Part shown: piece by piece, positions 36,813 to 50,595 of the stretch
Numbering within the stretch: position 1 is the stretch's first letter
Layout of the letters: every line of letters begins with the position of its first letter
NCBI GenBank assembly: GCA_963693085.1
Contig: OY856409.1
Span: forward strand, 502,046,303-502,110,302
From: Alisma plantago-aquatica
Taxonomy: Eukaryota; Streptophyta; Magnoliopsida; Alismatales; Alismataceae
Reading direction: 5' to 3'
Length of the DNA stretch: 64,000 nt
Notes under the pieces: generated by a model
The model's database searches: none
Seen by the model: only the letters and a program-made list of their open reading frames with translations
What the model was told of the DNA's origin: nothing
Made by a program: the position numbers and the translations under genes

Positions 36813-36928
36813 ACTAGATTCGTTGAGTCTACAGAGACATAGGACTAAGATGTTGAGTCTGTTCTAGTGTCTTCTAGTCTATTTGATAGGGACTTCTGCT
36901 CATATAGGAGGAGGAGAAAAACTTGAAG

Positions 36929-38130
36929 ATGTCTAGAACACATGAAGAACACATTGCTGATAGCAGTGTTGCTACACCAGGAGGAGGTGCAAGAGACCAG
37001 ATTGGGGAAGGGCATGTACCTGAACAACCCCAGATTGACCCAGCTGTGATAGAAAACCCAGCCCTCCATGCTCTATTTGGAAATTTCATGACAACCATGA
37101 CACACATGGCAGATAGGATGCCACCACATGCACCTAGGGCACCAGCCCACAATGAGGGATATGGAGCCGGAAAGACTTTTCAGAGACTTCACCGGGTTGG
37201 AGCCATAGATTATGCTGGTACACCTAATCCAGTAGATGTTGATTTGTGGCTGACGGAGCTGGAGAAGGATTTCAAGATCCTTGATATTCCTGAAGTTGAG
37301 AAGGTAAGACATGCAGTGTACCTCCTAAAAGGGAGTGTTGGTCAGTGATGGATCATAGAAGAAGATAAGAGGCCAGGTGAAGAAGTTGGATGGGAGGTAT
37401 TCCGACGAGAATTTGTCAGTAGGTACTTCCCTAAGACATATCTAGATGAGAAGATCTCTCAATTTGAGAGGATTAGACAAGGATAGATGAACATTAGCGA
37501 GTATGAAGATAAGTTCATGGAGCTGTTGCAGTTTTGTCCACATATGGTAGTTAATGATGAGGAAAGAATTCAACATTTTGAGAAGGGGTTGAATGTTGAA
37601 CTAACCACTCCTTTATCTACTTTAGAGAATAGGGAGAGGTTTTCCACTTTTGTGGAGTCGGTAATGAGGATACAAAGGTCTGAAATCGAGAAATGACAGA
37701 CCAGTGGTAAGAAGGTATATACACTCAGTTTCAAGGACAAAGATCTGAAAGTTTTAAGAAGCCGAGATTTTCTGCATCGACAACACCATCGAGATTCAAT
37801 ACCCAAACGCAATGGACGTCAAGTAGGGGTAGGGAACGTAGTATTACTCCAAGTAGACCCCCCGACATAGCATCAACATCGGTGACTGGATCTCACAGAC
37901 CCTATTTTGCAACCAGGGTATGTTACCAATGTAGACAATCGGGACATCTAGCAAAGGATTGTCCAGATGGGAATTCAATAGTGACTCTACCTCCAAGGCA
38001 GAGTCAGCAAGGCTCACAAAGGAGGCAGTTTTCTAGTAACAGTTTTCTAGTAACACTAGGGGACGTGGACAGGCATCCCAAGTTGGTTCATTGGCACCCA
38101 ACCATCAAGCACATGATCAACAGTAAATAA
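36929..38130 (+). pseudogene. Ty3/gypsy gag, interrupted by stops and a frameshift
   Basis: Encodes the nucleocapsid precursor that would package element RNA. The ATG at 36929 begins MSRTHEEH. The retrotransposon-gag core is readable from about 37170: LWLTELEKDF, AVYLLKGS, FRREFVSRYFPKTYLDEK, ISEYEDKFMELLQFCP, RIQHFEKGLN. In-frame stops occur at about 37346 (after GSVGQ), 37484 (after RQG) and 37694 (after EIEK). A frame change then precedes the zinc knuckle CYQCRQSGHLAKDC at about 37920-37961. The ORF ends at 38130. No protease or reverse transcriptase follows, so the pol genes were lost. Confidence 0.9.
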
Positions 38131-38570
38131 ACTGCAAGATGAGACAGGTCAGATGAAATAGTTTCATTCTGATATTTCATTTCATGATTCTATGTGTTAA
38201 AAATAAGAAAGTAGTTGTTTTTTAACTTCCTCTGGCTGGTCCTATAAGGACACAAGGAAGATGAGAACTTACATTTTACTCAGTATTCCTTAAAATGCTT
38301 TATAATCTCTCTTATCTGTGAGATAAAAGATGAGATATAGAAGTGATGCCTGAAGAAAATCTAGGAATGAAAAATCTTGTGTGTATAATGATATGAAAAG
38401 TGAGGAACATGATAGTAAATAAAGTGCATACTACCTAATCTCAATACTTGTATACCTTGGCCAGGTATATGATTATTGGAAATAGGGCAAGTATGGAACT
38501 CTTAGATTGTTATCTTTCTGATTACACTGATCAAGTAGTCATTCTGAAATAATCTAGTGAGTATAATGAA
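38131..38570 (+). other. Gypsy internal region after gag, non-coding
   Basis: AT-rich. I see no ORF and no recognisable pol motif. Confidence 0.6.
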
Positions 38571-39335
38571 ACCAAAATAGGGATTGTTGAGTGAACTTTC
38601 CTAAAAACATAGGGATTGTTGAGTAAACTTTCCCAATAACATAGAGATTGCTAAGTGAACTTTCCCAATTACATAGGGATTGCTGAGTGAACTTTCGCAA
38701 TACAATAGGGATTGTTGAGTGAACTTTCCCAATTACATACGAATTGCTAAGTGAACTTTCCCAAATAACATAGGGATTGCTAAGTGAACTTTCCCAATTA
38801 GATAGGGATTGATGAGTGAACTTTCCCAATTATATAGGGATTGCTAAGTGAACTTTCCCAATTACATAGGGATTTCTAAGTGAACTTTCCCAATAACATA
38901 GGGATTGCTGAGTGAACTTTCCCAAATAACATAGGGATTGCTAAGTGAACTTTCCCAATAACATAGGGATTGCTGATTGAACTTTCCCAATTACATAGGA
39001 ATTGCTAAGTGAACTTTCCCAACAAAATAGGGATTGCTAAGTGAACTTTCCCAAGTACATAGGGATTGCTGAGTGAACTTTCCCAATAAGATAAGGATTG
39101 TTGAGTGAACTTTCCCAATTACATAGGAATTGCTAAGTGAACTTTCCCAATTACATAGGGATTGCTGAGTGAACTTTTCCAATTACATAGGGATTCCTGA
39201 GTGAACTTTCCCAATTACATAGGGATTGCTAAGTGAACTTTCCCAACTAATTAGGGATTGCTAAGTGAACTTTCCCAGCCACATAGGGTTTGCTAAGTGA
39301 ACTTTCCCAAACAAATAAAGGATTGCTGAGTGGAT
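38570..39335 (+). repeat. 32-bp minisatellite inside the gypsy element, about 23 copies
   Basis: Unit of the form ACATAGGGATTGCTAAGTGA followed by ACTTTCCCAATT, with variation mostly at positions flanking CATA and in GCTAAG/GCTGAG. It replaces the pol region in position. ORFs on the minus strand (38554-38829, 38991-39182) translate the repeat only. Confidence 0.95.
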
Positions 39336-40037
39336 TACCTCTATTAAATATATATGTTTCCTCTTTGATAAACAACCTTGAGTAATGATAGGAGTATGTT
39401 CCTTTATGCTTCTTCCTTTCATTAACATGACAATCAAGTAAGTATTATGACATTTGATGTACATAGATTAGAAATAATCCGTTGATGGATACTTAGAAAA
39501 GTATTAGTTTGCTTTGGACTTTGGTTCCAAGATAATGATATATGGAACAAGCAATGTCCTAAAATAAAAGAAATACCTTGTGCATTTATACCTTCAGTGG
39601 TAACAACAGAGAAATGAATATGATAAAAATGAGATGTGTTCTCAACACATGATGAATACCAAAGTAAGGATTATGGTATCTGAGATATAATAGATGATTT
39701 ATGTTGGTTACCTATATTGGACAACTATGAAATCAATCTAGTTACATAAAATAATATGGACATCATATGTTAGGGGTTTATGCTCTGCATAAACATAAAC
39801 ATTGATAAGGTTGAACCAATGGAAGGAAGAATTGTAATTGGTGGAAAAGTTTATCAAGCTAAAAATGTTTCCTTAGAATAACCCTGTGTGGAAGAAATTT
39901 TTGTGGATTAAAGATCTATGATATCTCCATGACATTAAGATGTTATGTGGAGACATGATGGTATGATAAATGAATAAAATCTGTCTCTCCTTTTCCTGGG
40001 ATTTTGGGGACAAAATCCTTATTAGGGATTTATAATT
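39336..40037 (+). other. Gypsy 3' internal region with purine tract
   Basis: Non-coding. The stretch TTTTGGGGACAAAATCC at about 40008-40024 is the usual plant gypsy sequence just before the 3' LTR. No gene seen. Confidence 0.6.
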
Positions 40038-43000
40038 TGTAGCATCCCTGACCTGGGTTATGCTTAAACCTAGATGTTTTTCTTAATAAAGTTGATTATA
40101 TGCTTTCTATTATCTCTTGAAAAGTAATTAAGGCTCAAGAAGAACTTATATTTCTATTTTAGTCATTTTTTAATAATGTTGAAATAATGTTTTACTTGTT
40201 TTGGGCTAAAATGCAAGTTACCCAAGTTGAGGGGTTAAATTGCAAATGTTACATGGTGAAATGTTCCTCTAGTATTGAAGCATCATAGGAATGAGAATGA
40301 TGTATAGGAATGGCTTTTAGGGGCCTGAATAACAAGAAAGAGCTTGTTGAGCAATGTTTGTGCATTAAAACCTAGTTTTGGTGTAATGTGCAATTTACCC
40401 AAAATCTAGAGTTCAATATGCAAAATACCACTTCAAGAGGTCCCCTAATATTTTTTAGAATCATGTAGAGAAAATAATTTGAGAGGGGAGTTTCATTTGA
40501 ATCATTTTGGAAGAAAGAGATTCTTGATATTAAAATAATCAAGATTTAAGTATAATTTGAACTTTACTTCAAATTAATGCAAAAATAAATATGTTAATCG
40601 AAGTGCCCTTCAAACAAAATGGTAATGGTTGAAATTAGATAAGTTTGGACGAGCATGAGCCTTGCAAAGGCACGAAAATATCTAAGTGAGTGGAGAACCC
40701 ACTCACATTAGTTAAATCAAAAGTAATATCCACTAAAAATGGGATATTAGTATTATATGATTTAAGGTGCTTAATTTTCTTTTCCTTAATTCATGGATAA
40801 TGAAGAGGAATTTGAAGGAGTGGAAGATGGCTTTGCATGCAAGGAATTGATGGGGGAGAGGTGGCACCAATTTTGGAATTGAAAGGATTTTATAATATAT
40901 TTTCTCTCTCATTGAATTTCTTATAAACACACCTTTTACAACTCAATTGAGAGACTTCTTCGAAACCACTTCCACTCTTTGCTTGCAAAACAACCAAGGG
41001 ATCTTTGGAGGATCAGGAGGACGACCCCCAATCTCTTGGTAAGCTCCATGACCTCTTTTCACCTTGATTCCATGGTGGAAATCGAAAATCAATGCATGAT
41101 TTCTTCTTATCTCCATTCCATCTTCAATTCAAGCCATTCCTTTTCACTCAAAGCTTAAGGATGAGCTTGGGATAGTGGAAGGTGTTGCTTTCACCATTAA
41201 AGACGTGGATGTTGAAGCTTTGAAGCTCAATTGAAGGAGGGTTATATAACTTGAACCCTTGAATGTTATTATTGATTTCATACCTCTATCAATTGTTGAT
41301 CCTTTCTTCATTATTCTCGAAATTTTATTTTGATTGATTGATGCAATCACCATGAAAATCATAGAAATCTTAATGGGTTTATAGCTTTATTATGATGAAA
41401 TCCTCATAAGCACACACCTCCACAAATATCTATTGCAAACGGTTTTAAAATTTGAGTCCAATCGGTTTCAATAAAGTTAGCCAAACGGTTTCATCAAACC
41501 GTTTGAAACGGTTTCAAAATTTGAGTCCAATCGGTTTCAATAAAGTTAGCCAAACGGTTTCATCAAACCGTTTGTAACCAAACAGTTTCAAAACCGTTTG
41601 GAATAGTTGACCACATTTGACCATTTGGAGTTCATATTCTGATGTTGATTGTTGATGACCCATTAAATCCAATTGATTGGTTTCAAAGGGTTCATCAGTT
41701 AAAGGTCCATCAAGTATCAAACCCTAATCGGGTTGAGTGCTGAAATTCTCAATTGATTGATTTAATTTTTGGTTTGACTAACCCAAACGGTCTCAAGACC
41801 ATTTGGAGGTCACCCAAACGGTCTCAAGACCGTTTTGTGGTCAACCAAGACCGTTTGGAAGTCTATGATGAAGTATGATTAGATGGTTGAAGATCCAGTG
41901 ATATCAAATTGAAATACAATCAATAGCTCAATTGATGATCGATTCTATGATGCAAAACCAAATTGAATTTCACAAATTTCAATGATGGAACTAGTCAAAC
42001 GGTCTCAAGACCATTTGGAGGTTAACCAAATGACCTCAAGACCGTTTGAGGTAAGGTTTGGACATGGCTAAGTGGTGATTCAATGATTTCAATAGAATTA
42101 GTCCTACAATGTCAACAATTGAAGGTATCTCGATTTCAAACCCTAATTCAATTAGGTTAAAACCCTAATTGATGGTTTCTTAAATTTAAAACCCTAATTC
42201 ATGGTTCAATTGAAGGGTGATTTAATGGTTCAATTGAGGTTAATTCAATGTTTCAATTGATAGGTGGATTCAATAGGTGAAACCCTGAAATCGATTTAGT
42301 TGATGGATATCTTTTTGGTCCATTCGGTTTTGAGAGGGTTTGGATCAAACGGTCTTAAGACCGTTTGGGTCCAAACGGTCTCAAGACCATTTGAGTCCAA
42401 ATGGTCTCAAGACCGTTTGGGTCCAAATGGTCTCAAGACCGTTTGGGTCCAAACGGTCTCAAGACCGTTTGGGTCCAAACAATCTCAAGACCGTTTGGGA
42501 CCAAACGGTCTCAAACCATTTGGAGACCCAAGTTCATTCGATTTCAAATTTTTTTGTCTAAACGGTTTTATATGTCCAACCAGTTTCAACTTGATTTGGC
42601 TAAACGGTTTCAAACTGATTGGATGGACAATGTAATCAAGACCGTTTGGAGGTCTAAGAAGTCTTAGACCATTTCGAGGTTATTTTAGTAAGACCATTTG
42701 GAGTCTAATTATTCAAGATCGTTGGGGTCTAAGTGACCAAGACTATTTGGGATTTAATTAATCAAAACCGTTTGGATGTCTAAGGTGATTGAAGGTCAAT
42801 AAACTACTTGATTATTTATGATGAAAATCAATGATGATTACAATGGTTATACCTTTAAGGTACTAGAGTGATTGGTACCCTTAGTGGGGTTAACCTTTGA
42901 TGCATATTAATGCAATAGCCCAATACATTATGATAACCCTAATTTCATGTATTTGAATGAAGAATAGACTCAATTTGGTTAATATTGGAGTAGAGAACAT

Positions 43001-44868
43001 CCTAGAGAGGATGAGAAAGGGAATTCATACATGTATAATAATCATGTAGCAATCAAGCCCAACACATTCAAAATGAATGGGATATATAATTAGGGTATGA
43101 CTCTTGATAAAGAGATCATAAAACCCTAATTGAGTTGATTGATGAACTTAAACCCTAATTTAGGGCAATACTAAGTGAAACCCTAATCTAGGGGAATGAT
43201 GTGACCCTAATATAGGATAATGCTATGTGAAACCCTAATACAGGGTAATGCTATGTGATACCCTAATAAAGGGTAATGCTATGTGAAACCCTAACACAAG
43301 GTAATGCTATGTGAAACCCTAACACAAGGTAATGCTATGTGAAACCCTAATACAGGGTGATGCTATGTGAAGTCCTAACACAAAGTGACCCTATGTGAAG
43401 CTCAAATACAGAGCGATGAGTTATGAATGTAATAAGAAAACCCTTGTATTGCATGGTACTGATATATAATGGATATAATTATAATCATGAGTACTAATCA
43501 TGCAGGTATGTTGAGATGATGAGCATAGACATGTATAAGCTATGATGCTCTATATATTGAAAATGTTTTATAGTCCTTATAAGCCTTCATATGCTTTGTT
43601 GCTTAGTGAGAGGTAACCTAAAATTAATGAGCCCTGTGTGCCATATGATGTTTTAATTATTGAAATTGTTTATGGGCTTCATAAGCCATAATATGCCTTG
43701 TTTCCTATTAAGGGGTAATAAGAGGTGATATGAGCTTTGTGAACTATGTGGAATGCTTGTGTAGCAAGAATCATGATTACCTTGGTCAGATGACCTGAAG
43801 GTATTAAGTTACCTGATAAGTGGTAACAAGTATTCTATGATGAATTGAGGGTCTGAATACCCATATTCTATAATCAAGATGATGAACTTGTTAAGAAATA
43901 AAAATGTACATGATGAGATGAGGGATTAACATCCCAATACTTCATTAAAAGGGTATGGCTACAGGCCATGACTCCACAATACAATACCAGGCATTAGCTG
44001 TGTGATCTAACCCTGAAGTGAGTATATGTTACTACTATAACTCTATAGCGAAGATGTCAATATACCCTGGAAAGCTAATTGCAGTTTGATACGTGATGTC
44101 TCTGCCATATAATCGTGTACTGACTAAGAAGGTTGATGTTACTCTGCTTAGCATATCCTAGAAGGATAAATGTTATACATGTGCTTAAATTCCTCACTAA
44201 ATAAGTATCATGCTGACTTATCAAGTTATAGTTGAAATGCTCGGAAAAAGAATATTGCTTTAATCTATTTAGACATTGATCTATCTATTGTTAAATATAT
44301 AATTCCTCTGCTCAGTGTTAATTCAATAACTGCAATAATAATGTTTTGGCTGAGTGTTATATCTCTTACTGGGGCAATTTGCAATTGTCTCACCCCTGTG
44401 GGATCAACATTTTTAGGTAGACACGGACGAGGATGTAGGAACCCTTCAGTAGGTGAAGGACAACAACAACACCAGGAATAGCAGTGAATTCTCAGGTGGA
44501 GACACTGGATATCAAGTTATGTATATGTGTGAATAGAGTCCTATGTGTCGTCTTTGTACTCTTAGGTCCTCAGAGTCCGTAGTTGGTTTTAATAAATCGA
44601 TCTGAGATTTTAGCTTGATGCCTCAATGTTCTTATGTTGTCTGTATACATTTTAATAGAACAGTTGATGTTGTAATCCTTGAGATGAGATGATACACGAT
44701 ATGTACTAGTGAAACAGAATGAAATCAAATTACTTTAGTTCTATTCAAAAGATTTTTCCTTTGTGGATCTCTTTGAAAAAGGTTTTAATTTTTAGTGAAT
44801 TTCAGTAATCCGCTGCTAACGAACACTTTCGCTTAAGTAAATTATGTTTTTGTGATCGGTGTGCCACA
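40038..44868 (+). repeat. 3' LTR of the gypsy element (intact, 4831 bp)
   Basis: Starts TGTAGCATCCCTGACC and ends GTGATCGGTGTGCCACA. Contains palindromes AACGGTCTCAAGACCGTT in a dense array at 42340-42515 and the 28-bp tandem array at about 43150-43390. It supplies the uninterrupted sequence that dates and maps the CACTA insertion. The following CTCCC (44869-44873) would be the target duplication but cannot be checked, since the left end is outside the window. Confidence 0.93.
42340..42515 (+). repeat. Array of AACGGTCTCAAGACCGTT palindromes
   Basis: About seven 22- to 24-bp units, each nearly palindromic around TCTCAAGA, joined as TTTGGGTCCAAA. The 5' LTR has fewer (about 1400-1500). ORFs in this array in three frames (42300-42667) are artefacts of the repeat. 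Confidence 0.9.
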
Positions 44869-46726
44869 CTCCCAATCTAATCCTAATATTAGCGCAATAT
44901 AGATATTGCTTCATTTTTTTTTTGCAAAATGCCTTCGTCAAGTATATTTATTGACATATTTCTACTTCAAATAATTGACAACTCCACATAGAATTCATCA
45001 AAGTGACCCTATAAGTGTGTTTTCCCATTGGAAGCCATTAAAATTACGTTGGTGTGTAAGAATGAGAAACATCAACACTTTGATGCCATCCAAACTATAA
45101 CAAGCTATGATTACCCCTCCCATAAACCAATTAAGAATTAAGACCAAATCAGCAAAAGGTTCTGATTAGATAACTTACTTGTATGTCATGCTAGTGTACA
45201 TTGATTTGTCTTGCTAACATGTAAGGCATTTGTCTCTTCACCTAAATTAGTAAAGCAAAATACTGGGAGGGGTCTCTATAGATAGGTTATCACCTAATTT
45301 TCCCTCATACTGTCCACACCTACTTTTTTATGAATCTTGCTAATCATTTTGGACCTAGTGCTCTAAACTTGCCAAGATCATATGGTTGGTTGCAATGATC
45401 GCCTACTTTTGAACAGGCACCACACTTCTAAAATAAACCAACAATCCTTATGTCATCATTGATCGTATGGGGTAATTTTTTATCATTTCTAACTTATTAT
45501 GCTCCATGATTTCAAGTTCTTTTATTGCTCATTTTCTCTATGGTGTGTTGAATGTATCACCTATTTACTGTAAATTAAACAATCGGATTCTCAAATTTCT
45601 CAATCACCAGTTATCCACTTGGGTGTAAATGGGTACAGTTTCTTGATTCCACATTTTATAAGGGATCTTCCATTCTATGTAGATCAAAACCTTACATGAA
45701 GGGTTGCATGATAATTCAAAACTTTTGAGTTGAATCATTACTTTATTAACCTTTCAAACAGTGAGAATGTCAAAAAATAGATTATGTATACAATGGTATA
45801 AATGCAAAAGTTAATGAAATAACAAAGAAAAAATAGCATTTTCTAGATAATGTTTCAATGCAAAAAGTTTATTTATATATAATAAATGATATTGAGATCC
45901 ATGTGGATCTGAGAATGGTTCCCTATTTAGAGTACATCGTACTAATAAACAAAGTGATACAACTCATACCAAAAAAGATGTCTAAGGGAGAGATTAGTCA
46001 AAATTCTAACAATAGGTCAAAGAACAATGGAATTCCCTCACTAACTCATCACATCTCAATAATATGAGACGATAGCTACATCAACCACTCTAATTTAGAG
46101 AATGCATATGATGCAATGAGTAGTTTCTCTTTTGAAATGACCTTGGCTTAATTTCCTTGATACATTTATAAGGTGACTTCCCTTCATAGTATTTAGATCA
46201 CAATCTTACATTATTGAGTGAGCATGTGGAAAACTTTAATATATTGAAGTTGAACCATTATGGTTGCGTGCCAAAACAAAGGATACTAAAACACAAGGCA
46301 TGTTTGTGATGATAGGAATTAAAATATTGCATAGTGAGAAAATAAGAGAGAAAACAACATTTACATATATTTTTTCACATGAACACATTATTTCTAGATA
46401 AACTTTATAAAAAAAAACCCATGTGGCTAGAAACATGTAGTGACTTTGAAAGTACGCCCAATATGATTCAAAAGTGACAGATCTTATGCCTAGGAGGATG
46501 TCTATGTTAGAGAGTGGTCAAAATCCTTAGACTTAGGGAGTCCAAACTACCATTGTGAACTCCTTACATCTCAATTAATATGAAAGTTCACTTTCTTCAT
46601 TCAATACATTTTGGAGACTTGAAAGAACCCAACTATATATTTTCTATCATAAGACAAATCATTCATTCAAAACTTGTTCATCTACAATTTTCCATGTATT
46701 CACCCACGGTAAAATAAATCTCCATA
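44869..46726. other. AT-rich non-coding DNA with a diverged 0.4-kb duplication
   Basis: No gene seen. 45660-46075 and 46170-46590 are related: both run from a CTTCC(A/C)TTC…GTA-TTAGATC-like start through …ATGTCTA…AGAGA…GTCAAAAT…TCTCAAT. They differ at many positions, which points to an old tandem duplication. Small ORFs (45858-46067, 46236-46436) are unsupported. Confidence 0.5.
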
Positions 46727-47933
46727 TCTTACTATCCTATGAATAAAAAGAGGTGAGGTATGTGCCTTTCTGCTATTCTAGTTACCAGTGTGCCTTCTTA
46801 ATATATATGTATTTCTGAATTTTTTTATTCGATGTATGTCATTTCTTTCAGTGACATGTATATAGTGTGTGTGGTTAACCTATGTGTCAGTATACCTATG
46901 GAGTCTAGTGTATGCTTGCCTACTAATCGAAATGTCTACCCTTTTTTATTTTATTTTTGAGGTTTTTTGTCAAGCTATATAAAATGAATGGAAATGTAAT
47001 ACAAGAGACACGTTTTAGGTATGTGTTTTCATCGATCCATCTTGTGTGTGCTAGAATTTTGGGTTCATGTTCATTGTTCAATAAGTTTGTGTGTTCCAAT
47101 AGTTTGTTTGCATGATAACCAATCCAGTCTAATGATGTATTTCACATTATCATTTTCTTCAAAGAGAGTTCTAATAAATTATTTGTGCTCATTTATCTAA
47201 TTTATTTGTGTGTTCAATCAGCCTATCTTAAAGCTAACTAGCTCAGTCTGTGTGTTCAAACATTCTGTCTAAGTATTAATTAGTTCATTTTATCTGTGTG
47301 CTTACATGTTGAGGGAGTTTGTCGGCTTTTAATCAACATGCTTTCTCTTAATATGTTTTATATAGATTTAAGCATGGCAATGCAGTATTCATCATGAGTC
47401 CAATGCAAGAAAATAGTTATAGATTTAGATTTTAGTAATGATGTGCTATAAGTTGGAAGGAGTTAATTGATAAACAAACTGGACACATTTTCATGTGCTC
47501 CAATAGTTTGAATATATGATCCTTGGTCATTTGTGCTCTAGCAACATGTATGTGTGTTAATTAATCCAGTCACTTTGTGTGATAATCAATTCAAACATAT
47601 TTGTATGCTTATAGATTAGAAAGAGTCAATTGTTAATCGTGCTATTATCTCACTCTCTCTTAGTTTGCTATTCAATTTTCATTTCGCGATTCACGGTTAT
47701 TTTTGCACTTTGTTTTTTAATTTTTATCTTGTATACAAGTGGGAGTCAACTAGATGTTAACTGAGTTATTCTTTTTTGGAGAGTTGTGTGTAATTATTGT
47801 TATTACTAATTATGAATTCATAAAAAAAATAATGTTTGTCTTACATTTTATATAATTATCAACCATTTTTATCATGTGTAATAGTAAATATTCAAGATTT
47901 TTATTGTGACGTGCTTAGCACGCTTTTAGCTAG
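46727..47933 (+). mobile_element. Helitron-like element, non-autonomous
   Basis: The 5' end is TCTTACTATCC preceded by A. The 3' end has the short hairpin CGTGCTTAGCACG followed by CTTTTAG and CTAG, with T next, matching the Helitron pattern (5' TC, 3' hairpin plus CTRR, insertion between A and T). About 1.2 kb, no coding capacity. A second copy of the last ~170 bp ends at 49420, which supports the 3' boundary. The 5' boundary rests on similarity to 49422-49470. Confidence 0.6.
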
Positions 47934-49249
<1,316 letters not shown>

Positions 49250-49420
49250 GTTATTCTTTTTGGGAGAGTTGTGTGTAATGATTGTTATTACTAATTATGA
49301 ATTCATAAAAAAAAAATAAAGTTTGTCTTACATTTTATATAATCATCAACTATTTTTATCATGTGTAATAGTAAATATTCAAGATTTTTATTGTGACGTG
49401 CTTAGCACACTTTTAGCTAG
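49250..49420 (+). mobile_element. Second Helitron-like 3' end
   Basis: Closely matches 47770-47933, ending hairpin CGTGCTTAGCAC, then ACTTTTAG and CTAG. Just upstream, CATGGCAATGCAGTAGTCATC matches 47377 onward, so this is an internally deleted relative. Its own 5' end is not clear. Confidence 0.6.
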
Positions 49421-50085
49421 TTCTTATTACCTATGAATAAGAGCAGTGCACCTGCCTGCTATTTCAGGTGCTTGCTTCACGAGTGTGTTATTATCCAGCT
49501 GCTTGGCTGTCTTCTTTAGTCGGTTCTTTATATTAGCCAATCAATCTGTTCCAACCATTGTTGCTGAATGAAAAGCTTACGGTGCCACCGAAGCAGTCAG
49601 CTAAGTACGTGTGCTAACCAGACAACTCAATTCACCATCTAATAGCAAGTACATAAGCTTTCACTCTCCCTTCCGAACTGCAAGTGCAGAACACTGGTTA
49701 ACTCAGGTTTGTCCCATTTCACGAAATTGTGTGTTCAGGTTTGGATTCTGGATCGATCAGTTCTTTTAGCATTTATATCTTTCTCCTATTTTTCTTATAG
49801 CGTAGCAGAGGTGGAACACTGCAGACCTTAGACGACTTTCAGTTTCTACAGACAACAAGGCGAATAGGTTTGTTCAGTTTCTCTGTGTTCTAATCGCTCT
49901 GTTTGATGTGTACAAAATACAACTGCTACTTTTTTCTAGATTCGCTCTTCTTTCTCGCTATTTCTATACGGCGCCATTTTCTATAGCTGAAATGCATGCC
50001 TTCAACGTCAACAGTAACTCGAAACCACAGCAAGTAGTCTCCTCTGGTTTCTCTTGCTGTATGAAGTGCGCCACACCGGGCATGA
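49421..50085. other. Gene-like mosaic beginning with a Helitron-type 5' end
   Basis: 49422 starts TCTTATTACCTATGAATAAG, similar to the start of the Helitron at 46727. The composition is then more balanced and looks like UTR or intron material (for example TTTTTCTTATAG at about 49789-49800 before GCGTAGCAGAGG). The last ~50 bp, read on the minus strand, are the 3' continuation of the epoxide-hydrolase exon. The ORF at 49908-50126 is not supported. Confidence 0.45.
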
Positions 50086-50088
50086 CCA

Positions 50089-50478
50089 CACTACTACATA
50101 ACCTACCTTTAGTGTCGGTTATTTAAAGCCTTTAGTGTCAGTTTCTAAGCGACACCTATGTGGGCGACACTAAAAGCTCACCCATTAGGCGTCGGTTCCA
50201 AAACCGACGCCCAAACTCTTCGTGCGCCACCGAAAACGCGCCATCATGGGACTATAGGCTTCGGTTATTAGATAAGAAACTGACGCCCAAACCCTTCGCG
50301 TCACAGAAAGGGCGCCATCTTGGGCACTATCAGTGTCTGTTTTTTACAAATAACCGACGACATATATCTTCGCGCCACAGGAAATAGACGTCGGTTATTT
50401 ATATAAAACTGACACTATAACATTGTGTGTCGGTTTTTTACGAATAACCGACGCCTATTGTTTTGTTTTTTTTTCTGT
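50089..50478 (-). repeat. 3' terminal and subterminal repeats of CACTA C
   Basis: Repeats of GTCGGTT/AACCGAC, including variants AGTGTCGGTT, next to the terminal CACTACTACATAACC. The terminal bases differ from the A and B ends after CACTACTA. Confidence 0.88.
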
Positions 50479-50595
50479 CAGTCTGCAGACCTGCTATGGC
50501 TGGTCCCAGGATGATAAACCTGTTCAGTTCAGTTATGAACTGCAAGTTTTATGACATCCATTGATATCAGCCGACAACAGGCCACAAACCTGCAA
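50479..50595 (-). repeat. Conserved 3' stem-loop module of CACTA C
   Basis: Counterpart of 21617-21736 on the opposite strand. Holds CCACAAACCTGC and AACTGAACTGAACAGG-type facing words. Confidence 0.6.

Larger units (their letters stand above)
1..44868 (+). mobile_element. Ty3/gypsy-type LTR retrotransposon, non-autonomous, 5' end outside window
   Basis: Sequence 1-3259 plus 36208-36794 matches 40848-44868 closely, which defines two LTRs. The full 3' LTR is 40038-44868 (4831 bp) and has imperfect TGTAGCA/TGCCACA ends; the end of the 5' LTR reads TGCTACA, a perfect complement of TGTAGCA. Position 1 corresponds to about 40848, so roughly 810 bp of the 5' LTR lie left of the window. A tRNA-Met PBS follows the 5' LTR, and a GGGGACAAAATCC polypurine-like stretch precedes the 3' LTR. 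The internal region is only 3.2 kb and carries a broken gag but no protease, reverse transcriptase or integrase, so the element needed help in trans. The gag type and the layout point to Ty3/gypsy. The 5' LTR was later split by the CACTA nest. The LTRs differ noticeably, so this is the oldest layer. Confidence 0.9.

Noticed and set aside
38570..39335. Regularly spaced repeats resembling a CRISPR array
   Set aside because: Units of 32 bp are directly adjacent with no unique spacers, and the locus is inside a plant retrotransposon. It is a minisatellite.
42300..42667. Three overlapping ORFs (73-111 aa)
   Set aside because: All frames are open only because the palindrome array lacks stops. There is no start context, and a similar array in the other LTR is shorter.
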